Below are positions 52,908 through 63,100 of a stretch of DNA of 64,000 bases, in pieces. The notes below the pieces were generated by a model. The model was not told the DNA's origin. It did not search any database and worked only from the letters and a program-made list of their open reading frames with translations. This stretch comes from Telmatactis stephensoni (Eukaryota; Cnidaria; Anthozoa; Actiniaria; Isophelliidae). The first letter of the stretch is position 1, and each line of letters starts with the position of its first letter. The stretch is from assembly GCA_029948255.1 (NCBI GenBank), contig JALIZF010001521.1:248001-312000 (forward strand). The letters run 5' to 3'. The position numbers and the translations under genes were made by a program.

Positions 52908-55003
52908 GTGGTCATAATGATGTTCGCAAAGTAACAAGGACGGAGTCAAAAATTAGTCATTTTGTACGCCAGTCCTTGCAGTCATGTCAAGTTGAAGAGA
53001 ATGCAGTAGTAATACAAGAAAAACTGGCCAGAATAAAGGAAAATACCCCTATGTATAGAACTTTGTTAGGACTAAATGCAGTCCTGCAGCATCTAACAAG
53101 CTTAGTCCCAATTGAAAATAATCGTCAAAGCCTGCGCTCAAGCATGCCATTTGATGAGGCCTACGAAGTTTATAATTCATTTTTTCAATATAAAAGTTTT
53201 ACTCATCAAGAGAAACAGCAATTCCGTTATGCTCTGCTTAACCAGGAGTTAGAGTATCAATCTTTATTAACCCCGTCAGTGGTTCAAGTGATATAATATT
53301 GCGCCCTAACAGCATTGACATAGAGCCATTTTCAATAGGACTTACTGAAACGTTATTAAGTAAGCCAAACGAAGAGAACATTCAATTAGTTCATGGTATC
53401 TTAAATTCATTCGATACTGAATGGGATAGGAAATGTGCCACAGCATTACTTGGGATGTCCAGGTCCTTGAATGAGTTCGCTTGCAGTTAATCCTAGAGCT
53501 GTATCAGAATCAACAGAACAGATTAAGTCTGTTATTTCTGAGCTAGAGAATACAAAGACAGCAGCTTGTAATATGATTCAGCTGAGACTAAAGGAAAAAG
53601 AAAACTTCCAATCACAAACACAGCAAAAAAGAGAGCTTCATGTATCAAGAAATGGCGTGTGGCCAGTTGATAAACTTGATAATCTACTTACGGGGATAGA
53701 GGCTTTAGAAACAAGACTCGAAGAAGTCAAAAGGATTATTGTTCATAAGGATGAACCTGGAATAAGAAAGTTTAATCAAATGGTTAGTAGATTAGCATCA
53801 CAGCTCTCTGAAGCGAACCGTCTGAAACGTCATACCCTGTCATCTGGTTGACCTCGCCTTTTAAATGAAGAGGTTGAGGACTTTATTGCACAGTGCATTG
53901 AGCAAAAAGCTGCGAGTCATGGAAGAAAACATGACACAGTGCTTTATACAGGTCGGAGAGTTAAAATAAAAGATCTTTTGCATCTTGCCAATCACAAACT
54001 AGAAGAGCAGGGTAAACCACTGATACGTTCAGCTGTAACAAACTTATCGAGGCCACGAAATAAGCGTAGCAGACGAGCAAAGCTTCATTCAGGGAGAGAA
54101 TTATTTTGTATGAAAAAGCCATATAAAAGTGAAGACTCGAGCAACGAGAATACACATTATCAACGTGCGCATGTGTTAAATGTGAAGCGCTTTTTTTGTT
54201 TGGACAGGAACAAAGAAATACAACCCTTTACATTCATTCGTTCTATTGACGACAAAGCTTACCTGCGGCCAGGTACGTCTGAAGGGTTTTGCAGTGTGAG
54301 AAGCACAAGAATTCTTGCACCATCAGCAGAGGCTAAAATGAGAAAACTCCCAAAGTACAATTGGCCTCAAAAGATGTTTTATCAAACCCCATCAACACAC
54401 CGGATATTAAAGAATGAAGCTCTCCATATTGATGGAGAGGAAAGGATAAAATCTGTTGGCGATCGCCATATCGTCTATGTTCGTCCAAAGGCTTATGTGG
54501 ATTCTTCAGGCACTACATGGGCAAATGAGACCATAAAAATGTGCCACGATTTACCAGATGAGTTTGAAATCAGAATGCCGGACAATACAACATTTAGACC
54601 TCAATATTCTAAAGGAATGAGAAAAGTAACTGCACATATACATGACAATCTGTATTTGTTCATAGATATGTCTGAAAAGGATGATGTGTTAAAAGTGTCA
54701 CGTTCTTCTAATTGCCCTTATCGTTTATATGAGAACCAGAGGCTATTGAAGGTGAGGAACGCCTTACATGAAACTACACACAAAATCTTTCTGCCGTAGA
54801 AACAGAAGCATTGCAAGCTCTGAACTTAAACAGCCTTTTATGTAAAATTGCAGATTTAGAAAAACGGCTTTCTGAAAAAAAAAACTAACATACATTTGGG
54901 ATGCCTACCAAGAATTAACATCTTTGTGCAATAGTGTGTTAAAACAACTTAGTGATCTTGGTCTGCCATATGATGTGAAGCCCATTTGGGCTGATCTGAC
55001 CAC

Positions 55004-55887
55004 GGGCATAAATCACCCCAAAAACGTGCAACTTTAAATTTAATCAAAATTTTCAGATTTTTTCCAAAGCTACATTATATTGTTCCTCTTAAAGTAACGA
55101 TCCCAAAACTGAAAACCGTTTTCAAATTGGATGAGTGGAAGTGGAGTTATGAATTTTTTAGTTTCATATTTTTCCCGCGAAAAATTGGCGGGAAAAATTT
55201 CATACAAAATCATTCGAAAAAATAAACTTTTTCAAACTACTTTTTTGCTTTAAAATGTTTCGTTGTCATACATTGCATGATGAAAGAACTATTAGTGGCC
55301 TAAAATCGTATGTTTTTAGAATTTTAATTTTTTAATGATAAATAGTTGATAATAATTATTGTAAAAACCGTATACGTCATAATGACGTCACAGATATCTT
55401 AAAATATCTCTAATAAAATTAATATCGAGAAAAATTCTTCGTCTAAAACAGTAGATATACTAATAAAACATTACTAAAGATTTTGGAGCTAACTTGGCCC
55501 CATCTATCGACTAGAATATATATTTTTTACTTTCTCAATGACGTCATCAAAAATTACGTCATCAAAACAGTAATTTCGTTATAACTATTGTTCCAATAAT
55601 CACAGATGAAAAAAAATTGCGCCAAATTAGAGAGAATGACAACACAAACAAAATTCAGTGCTTTATTATTACCTCGCCTTAAAAATAAATTTTGGCTAGA
55701 AATGTAACATTTTAATATGACGTCACTATGACATCAACCTCGACTTCGACTGCATCAAAATAAAATATCATATCTGCTGGTAACACTCTGAAAATTTCAT
55801 TTCATTATGTCAAAGATTTTTGAAATTATTTACAATCTCTAAAATGTGTCACATTTTCCTTGCGCATTTTTGAGGTCATTTATGCCC
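55004..55887. mobile_element. 884-bp MITE inside the transposase gene
   Basis: Inverted ends GGGCATAAAT(C/G)ACC(C/T)C followed by AAAAA(C/T)G(T/C)GCAA. ACCA flanks both sides (ACCAC left, ACCAT right), a probable 4-5-bp target duplication. Removing it gives WADLT followed by MSTDAGPG in one frame. The inner region is AT-rich, non-coding, and has TTTTCCCGC/GCGGGAAAA pairs and three perfect TGACGTCA octamers. Confidence 0.85.
55383..55725. promoter_or_regulatory. Three TGACGTCA (CRE-type) octamers
   Basis: At 55383-55390, 55539-55546 and 55718-55725, with partial copies near 55376 and 55555. TGACGTCA is the palindromic CREB/ATF site. They lie within the MITE. Function is not shown. Confidence 0.4.
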
Positions 55888-57364
55888 ACCATGTCGACTG
55901 ACGCTGGTCCTGGCGTGGGATTTCAAACTTTGAAGTAAGATTTAGGGATGCAGAGTTGGCTAGAATGTGGAATTCGCATTATCGTGTAAGAGTACATCGA
56001 TCACGAAATGATAGTCACATGAATGAGGCAGAGAGGACTAATTCGGCTATTGGGGATGCCCTAGTTGATGGCGGAACTATTCAATGGGAGAGACACAAAC
56101 TTTTTGATGGTTTATCAGATGAACAGATTTCCCAATTAACTCTGAATGATTTCGAAGAACACCAGAGGCAAATAATACGCAAAAACCTTGGAAGTGAGTG
56201 ATGATGTAGTCAACAGATTGGATGGTGCACCTGCTCTAGGTGACAGCATTCACAGCATTCAGAACTCCTGTTGATGAGCATGAGCAGTTCTTTTTAAACA
56301 AGCAAAGCCTCACAGAGCAAAATGCAAGTGCACCAGGTGCAGCATATATCAAAAAGATATGCAATGTCTTCGATAAGCATTACATAAGAGGAGAACTTTA
56401 CATGGAATTTGTAAAAAAAACGATGTCAATCTACCGGGAGACAGTGTAGTTACTGTTTAGAAAACCAATGGCGATCTCCAAAGTCATTTGAGGGAATCCC
56501 TGCCCCCTATCCTGACTATTCAAAGTTACCAAAATTCCATTATAAAGATGTCTTTGAAACTTCGTTGTGCAATGACGATAACACAAATCGTGATGATTTT
56601 TTGCCACAAGCACAATTGAAAAAAAGCTTACATGATGGCAGTGTCAACTTAGACAAACCTGAAACAATCAAGAGGTTTTGTAAGGCGTCCATTGTTGAGG
56701 AGTGTCACATAAGAGAGTATCTAACTCATCTTTTGACTTTGCAACGAACCAATACCATTCGTCAGAACCAAAGGATAAAAGACAAAAACACTCGAAAAGC
56801 TAAACAATATGAGGACTATAATTGGAGAGAAACTGCGTCGTCATTTGAGACGATGTCAAAGTTATATGTTGAAGAACTGAATAAGTATTTAGTTTATCAT
56901 AACCTTTCTCTTATTGGAAAGAAAAATGATAAAATAAGGCGTATCATGGCGCATGTTGCACTTTGAACTGGTGGTGATCCAAACACTGATGGCAGTAGTG
57001 GAAGTGAATCGAGTGAGGAGGAGATTGATAGCGAGGAGGAGGCGAGTGAAGATGAGGATGAGGTTGTTGCATTTACAATCTGGCAGGGTGTCTCTACCTA
57101 ATTCTAGATACGCGCTAGACTGGTTGGCATGACATCTCCACCTGCATTACAAGTGCAGTATTATTTGAATCATATTATATGTGGAATAATAAATCATATG
57201 TGGAATAATAAAGATATAAAATCATGATGTTTGTAAGGAAAGGGGGGAAGCTAATTTTTAGAGTCAAAGGTGGGGTGGATTTAAAAAAAAATACATACTC
57301 TCAGGGTGGATCCAAAAAAAAAGACACTGAGAGAAGAAATCCTCTGCACCCCCCTGCAGCATGC

Positions 57365-58448
57365 TTAATGTAGAACAGGAACATGAATGTCAATATTGTA
57401 TTTACTCAAATCATCGCCTTTCTGATTAATTTTCAATCCACAAGTTAAAAAAAGCAGCTTTGGAAAATGTTGTAAAATCATTTCAGCTACTTCTATGTTA
57501 AGCATGGATCCATCCAAACCCAAACTGAAAATATCAGTTGCTGATTTTCGTGTGACAGGGCTAAGCCATCAATTGACAGCATTTTTAATTTGGTTAAATG
57601 CCTAAGGGACTTAATAAGGCTGTTTTCCTCCAAATTACAACACATATCTAGCAATAGATATTCAAGACTATCAGAAGGTCTTTTTGACAAAAAATCTATG
57701 CTTCTGAGTAGTTGCTGGCTACTTAAATCTAGATAAGCAAGTTTACAAGAGTGAGCTAATTGACACAAAAGAGCAACAGAAGAGTTATCTATTAATACAT
57801 TTCTAATGGAAAAATAATAAAATGCAGATGAAAAAAACCATCCATTCGTTTATTGGAATAATCTTCCACAAGCAATTCGTTTCACATATGATTTTCCATC
57901 TACGGTACACTTGGCACAGCGAAATCATTATCATCTCTACTGAACTGAAATTGAAAATTTCCACCAGAATTTCATCTGGTAGGTCTAAATAAAGAAAGCA
58001 AAAAATCCCTTACTAACTGATCACCACCACTTTTGAATACAATACGTGTGATAAAATAATTCATGGCACAAAATTATCTTAATAGCTATACGAATTTGTT
58101 TTGTACGTGTAAGATATCTCACCTTTGATTTTTAAGGTTCTATTAACTTCATCTGGTTGTTCCGTATAACAGTAAAATATTAAATGTCATTGCTAGTATT
58201 TTTTTGGAAGCCTATACACTTAACAGAGAAAAAATTAATTCATAATTTAATACAATACTACTTACAGGGACTGAAGTTTTGATGGAGGTTCATCAGTCAA
58301 CGATTCACAATCTGTGTTACTGGCAGTACTCTCAGAGATTCTTTTCCGTAAAAAAATAAAATCAATGCTTTCAAAACTCAAGTTGTTCTATTAATAAATA
58401 CATAACTTACCGTTTCTTAGACAAAAAAATATCTAAAGTTCTTTGCAT
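57365..58448 (-). CDS. F-box / leucine-rich-repeat protein (multi-exon, possibly damaged)
   Basis: The first exon starts at 58448 (MQRTLDIFLSKK, donor CG|GTAAGT at 58411). It joins by codon CG|A to exon 2 (58340-58266, SESTASNTDCESLTDEPPSK, donor CCT|GTAAGT). Exon 3 (from 57984, acceptor TTTATTTAG) encodes LPDEILVEIFNFSSVEMIMI and SLCQVYRRWKII, a clear F-box. Exon 4 (about 57807-57365, acceptor TTCCATTAG) encodes CKLAYLDLSSQQLL, SLEYLLLDMCCNLEENSL and LTKLKMLSIDGLAL, leucine-rich repeats. After a frame change at about 57527 it continues GLDGSMLNIEVAEMILQHF to TAA at 57365. F-box proteins link substrates to SCF ubiquitin ligases via Skp1; the LRRs would bind substrate. The exon 2-3 and 3-4 phases do not close as I read them, so either small exons are missed or the copy is damaged. 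Confidence 0.55.
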
Positions 58449-58887
58449 CCTGAAATAGCAGCTGAGGCAGAGCAGAATGAGCAGAGCTGAACTTACAACA
58501 TGGTTGATGACTGTACGAGCAGCAGCATGGTCGACTGTATTGAAATGGGCTCATAAATGTGGTTAAAGTGATGTCGTTTGCGTCCGTGGTAGGATTTTTG
58601 ATAAAAATATAGCTTTAATTTGATTTTTTTTTATTATCACCTTTAAAGAAATAAGAAAATACTTTTAACATTAAATCTAGAGCACATGACTGCTAGGAGA
58701 GAGAGGGGGGATTCCCCCTTTTCCCCTCCCCTGGATCCGTCCCTGTATCTGTATTCTTTGTTCTCTGTTAAAATAATACATAAGTTCTTAGAATGTGTAG
58801 TCAAATGTGGGGTAGCATGTGTGGTGTAACACCTAACTTGTTGTCTATCACGGACCACTGTGGTTCCCAAGTTCCAACTCACAGAAA

Positions 58888-59193
58888 ACTCGTTTGAGCT
58901 GTATTTTGTGCGCGAAGAACATCAGGAAAAACCAAGCTAGTATACAGTGTATAAGCTGTCATTTTGATTTTCACCTCAAGTGCATTGGATCAGAATTTGA
59001 TGAAAGTCATATTTGTAACCTCTGTTCTGTTCCAGCTCATAAAATCGATAGTGACAGCACAAGAGATAAGGATAATGCGGAGAGTTTGCTACCAAAGATC
59101 TTAAAAGATATGTCTAAAACTCGTGGAATGAAATTGTCACCAGAATGTGAGAAGTTTGCCTGAAAAGATTGATGAATTGCGCTTTATTTACTT
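58888..59193 (+). pseudogene. PHD-finger exon, copy 1, with premature stop
   Basis: After an acceptor-like CAACTCACAG, the frame reads LSCILCAKNIRKNQ, CISCHFDFHLKCIG and SHICNLC: C-x2-C-x11-C-x2-C-x4-H-x2-C...C-x2-C, a PHD-type zinc finger. No ATG precedes it, so it is an internal exon. Where copy 2 has TGG (Trp), copy 1 has TGA (59161-59163), ending the frame four codons early. PHD fingers read histone tails and also occur in CR1-type ORF1 proteins; which applies is unknown. Confidence 0.7.
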
Positions 59194-59471
59194 CTGCCCA
59201 GACCATAGGCCAGGAACAAGTTATAAACTGCAAATGTTTTCTTCTTTTTTTTTACTTTTTTTCCTGTGTTCGTCTCGAGAATGCAGCATTCTTGCGCAAT
59301 TGGTCACGTGTTACAGATCCTGATTGGTTAAGAGCGTAAGAAACAATGCCCTTCATTCATCACTTTTGAGTGAGTGCAAACTCTTTGACTGAGTGAACGT
59401 CAGTCAGGAACTTTAGGAATGCAAGATGGTGGAAAGCCCAAAAAATAGCTTTCAGAGACAGGCTCTTCCAG
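59194..59471. other. Spacer between the two PHD copies
   Basis: No gene seen. The last bases (CTCTTCCAG) provide an acceptor-like site for copy 2. Confidence 0.5.
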
Positions 59472-59777
59472 ACTCGTTTGAGCTGTATTTTGTGCGCGAA
59501 GAACATCAGGAAAAACCAAGCTAGTATACAGTCTATAAGCTGTCATTGTGATTTTCACCTCAAGTGCATTGGATCAGAATTTGATGAATGTCATATTTGT
59601 AACCTCTGTTCTGTTCCAACTCATAAAATCGATAGTGACAGCACAAGAGATAAGGATAATGCGGAGAGTTTGCTACCAAAGATCTTAGAAGATATGTCTA
59701 AAACTCTTGGAATGAAATTTTCACCAGAATGTGAGAAGTTTGCCTGGAAAGATTGATGAATTGCGCTTTATTTACTT
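59472..59777 (+). CDS. PHD-finger exon, copy 2
   Basis: 306 bp like copy 1, with no length change and only scattered substitutions. In the finger, the Cys of CISC in copy 1 is Ser here (SISC), which would remove a zinc ligand, and ESH became ECH. It ends AWKD-stop. The Gypsy LTR begins exactly at the downstream limit of the duplication. Confidence 0.6.
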
Positions 59778-60100
59778 GTGACGCAGTGTTCTTGAGCGCT
59801 TTTTAATGCAGTATTACCTACAAATTATAAACGTCGAGTCGAATAAACTGTTGACATTACAAGTAAAAATACAGATAAATACACAAAAAATCTTACCCTG
59901 TCGGCGGTTCTATGCTCGCTGAATAATAGTATGATATAATAGTATGATTTCTAATACAAATAAATTCGTACAAAAGGTTGTAAACTGTATACAAAAAAGG
60001 AAGAAAACAACATGAAACAAACTACTTGTCTTCTCCTCGTGGTCTGGCCTCGTGCCAGACTCCCCCGGGTGGCACAGGGTTGCCCGAACCTACTATCACA
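59777..60100 (-). repeat. 3' LTR of Gypsy 3 (324 bp)
   Basis: On the minus strand it starts TGTGATAGTAGG and ends GCGTCACA; the terminal TGTGA/TCACA inverted repeat is perfect. Preceded by the purine-rich CAAGCAGGGAAG. The other LTR lies beyond the window. Confidence 0.85.
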
Positions 60101-60116
60101 TACTTCCCTGCTTGAG
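60101..60116 (-). promoter_or_regulatory. Polypurine tract of Gypsy 3
   Basis: AAGCAGGGAAG directly upstream of the LTR on the minus strand; the plus-strand DNA primer site in LTR retrotransposons. Confidence 0.6.
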
Positions 60117-60195
60117 GTTGGAGACCTCGACAACCTTGAAAAAAATGAAAAACTATATATAACGTACAAAAATAAACATAAATGTCTATGAAATG

Positions 60196-63100
60196 TTACT
60201 GTCCTTGCTTAAGCATTTGCATGATTAGCAAGTTTGACTGTGCGACACTGTTCAGTATAGCATGTGGATCTACTATAGCTGCTGAATGTTCGTTGACTGT
60301 GGACATGGGTAACCGGTGTGGGTTCTTATGCATTCCAGCTCGTTGACGTGTTGACCTTCTAAGACGAGGTTCTTCTTTTATCTCTTCCTGTTCGTCTTTT
60401 GTTTCTTTATCACCTTTGGATACAACGTCAAGTACGGTATTTCTGTCGTCTGTTTGAACTAGATCAACTGGTAGGTCTGCATCAATGCCTTCAGAAAAGT
60501 CTGAGTCATCCGAATCATCAGTTGTAGTATCATCATTTTCAGAAGATGCAGGTGTGGACTGTGATTCATCAGGAAGTTCTTTATCTGCGTCTGCTAGGTG
60601 GTTGGCTTCTAAGATATCTGTTCTGTAAACAGTCTTAGTGTTTCCATCAGGAGATTTAACAACGTAAGTGTTGCTATTGTTAAGCCTCTTGATTACCTTA
60701 CAAGGAGTATCGTTCCATGCGTCTTGCATCTTATTACGTCCTTCAACACGATTTTTCATAAGGACAGTTGTTCCAACTCGAAGGGTTGTTCCATCAGCCT
60801 TGGCATCATTGCGCTTGCGTCTTCGAAGTGCTGCGTTCTCGGTGTTCACCGATGCTTCTTTAAATGCGTCTCTAAGTTTCTCTTGGTGTTCAGCAATCCA
60901 TTCATCAACACAACCATCACCATCTGCTTGGTCAACAGCTTGCAGTAAATGGTCGACTGGAAGTACGGGGTCTCGTCCAAAGAAGAGGTAATAAGGTGAG
61001 TAGCCTGTTGATGAGTTTGGTGTACAATTGTACGCATACACGAGTTCCGACAGATGTTGAGGCCATTTCCGTTTCTTCTCAGGATTAAGAGTGCGTAAAC
61101 GATCGTGCATAGTGCGATTAAAGCGTTCACACTGTCCATTACCCTGAGGGTGATAAGGAGACGTTCGGCTCTTAGTGATTCCGTAAACTTTGCAAAGTTC
61201 TTTTACGACCTTACTTTCAAAGTTCTGTCCTTGGTCGCTATGAATTCGCTTCGGAACACCAAATCTGACAAACCAGTCATTGACTAATGCCTTAGCAACA
61301 GTTGGAGCTTTTTGATCTTTCGTTGGAATAGTTTGTGTGAATTTCGTGAACACGTCAGTGAGGACTAGCACGTTCTCGTATCCATTGCTACTCTTCTCTA
61401 AGACAGTATAATCGATCGCCAAGATCTCGAGAGGGGCGCTGGCCGTCAGTGATCCCATCGTTGGGTGCAACGACTTCCCTGCTTTTGCAACGGTACATCT
61501 CTTGCATTCCTTGCAGTAGTCGGTAATTTCTCGAACCATTCCAGGCCAGTAGCATCTGTTTCTGATTAAGGCAGTCGTCTTCTCGACTCCTTGGTGTCCG
61601 AGATCATCATGGATAGAGGTTAGCACATCCTTCTTGAGTGACTCTGGTAATATGAGTTGTTTCACTGTTTTGCCACATAACTGGATAACTCGATATAAAA
61701 CATGTTTGTCTTCTTCAATTCGTTTCCATTCTCTCAGTAGCTTACGTGCAGGCTTCTCTTCTTTCATTAGTTGACGTACAGTAGGAGGATGTTTAGATGA
61801 CCAATAGTGCAACAGCCGACTGATGTGTACATCGACGGACTGCAATTTCGCTAAGTCTGTTGTTGAAATTGATGGAAATGTTGAAGTCGCTTGTGGAGCT
61901 ACTAGTTGTGAACGTACACGTGATTCCTTGATGAGCGATTGAGAACTAATGGCTTCAATAGCTGCAGTAATGCATGTTGGTGTTATTGTACCTTTCTCCT
62001 GATTCTGTGTCTGTACTTCACTAGATACTTCTTCTAATCTTGTAGATGGAATATCATTACCATGGAAAGACTTTCTGCTCAAAGCATCAGCATTCCCATT
62101 CGATTTGCCTGATCTGTACTGCATTATAAAGTTGAACTGTGCAAGCTCTGCGGACCAACGCATTTCTGTGGCTCCCAGTCTTGCTGATGATTGCAAATAA
62201 CTTAAAGGATTGTTATCAGTATACACAACAAAGTTTGAACAAAGTAATATATCACGAAACTTCTGCGTTATCGACCAGTAAAGTGCCAAGAGTTCGAGTT
62301 TCATACTCGAGTAGTTCTGCATATTCCTCTCACTAGGACGAAGGCTTCGACTTGCATAACTGAGCACAACAAGTCCATTTTCCTGGTGTTGCGACAGCAC
62401 TGCACCCAAACCTTGAAAACTTGCATCGGTCTCTAAGATGAAGGGACGACTAAAGTCTGGAAACCCAAGTACAGGAGCTGTAGTAAGCATCTGCTTCAGA
62501 GTGTTAAAAGCGTCTTCACACAAAGTGTCCCATTTGTCTTTGATGCTGAGCTCTTCATTAACTGGTGGTTTCTTCTTTCCTTTGCCTTTCGTTGGAGTTG
62601 GTCCTTGCAGGAGACGTTGCAGCGGGCTAGCAATTGCTGCGTACTTTGGCAAGAATCTACGGTAGTACCCAGAAAGTCCCAGAAAACTGCGAAGTTCTTT
62701 CAATGTCTCTGGCCTTTTCCATTCGACAACGGCACGTACCTTCTCTGGATCTGGCGATGTGCCTTGACTTGTTACGATGTGACCAAGGTAATGAACCTTC
62801 TCACGGAACAGTTGACATTTCTCTGGTTTCACTTTCAGGTTAAGTCTGGATAAACGTGATAAGACCATTTTTAAACGGTCCAAGGTTTCGTCAAAAGTTT
62901 GACCAAAAACAAGAATATCATCAATATAAACGAGCAACATCTGGAAGTTAACATCACCGAATGCTCTGTCCATGAGACGCATAAACGTACTTGGAGCATT
63001 ACAGAGGCCAAATGGCATGCGCACATATTCATACAGCCCTCCGGTGCCTGTTCGGAATGCGGTCTTCTCGATGTCTGCCTCACGAACGGGAATTTGATTG

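Larger units (their letters stand above)
52490..57101 (+). pseudogene. Uncharacterised DDE-like transposase with SAP-like C-terminus, decayed
   Basis: An exon ending SAGLKRKHS (donor 52756/52757) joins through a 151-bp intron to GGHNDVRKVTRTESKISHFV (52908). A helical region with frame changes near 53290 and 53480 follows. Next is PRLLNEEVEDFIAQCIEQK and VKIKDLLHLANHKLEEQG (53851-54010), resembling a helix-turn-helix, then RSIDDKAYLRPGTSEGFCSV (54240), KMRKLPKYNWPQKMFY and YVDSSGTTWANET. At 55003 an 884-bp MITE intervenes. After it come STDAGPGVG (Asp at 55900) and, about 40 residues on, NEAERTNSAIGDALVDGG (Glu at 56025/56031). I read these as D...D(about 40)E of an RNase-H-fold transposase; that is inference. 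The C-terminus has EELNKYLVYHNLSLIGKKND, a SAP-like DNA-binding motif, then an acidic tail to TAA at 57099. Many stops. Confidence 0.6.
48184..57372. mobile_element. Putative composite DNA transposon (SAP-domain DDE transposase) with nested retroelement
   Basis: Inverted G-rich termini: ATGCTGCAGGGGGGGGGCAG at 48191 and the reverse complement of ATGCTGCAGGGGGGTGCAGA at about 57343-57363; both continue with GAGGATTT. Between them lie a minus-strand DIRS/Ngaro-like retroelement (48721-52414) and a plus-strand transposase gene (to 57101). The simplest reading is a transposon of about 5.5 kb split by the retroelement. No clean target duplication was found, and the termini diverge after about 30 bp, so the boundaries are tentative. 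Confidence 0.45.

Noticed and set aside
58681..58740. G/C-rich GGGGGGATTCCCCCTTTTCC segment as an NF-kB-like site or transposon end
   Set aside because: No partner repeat was found and the motif alone is too short to call.
60668..60991. Plus-strand ORFs within the Gypsy 3 pol region (also 62438-62853)
   Set aside because: Shadows of the long minus-strand pol frame, which has clear domains.
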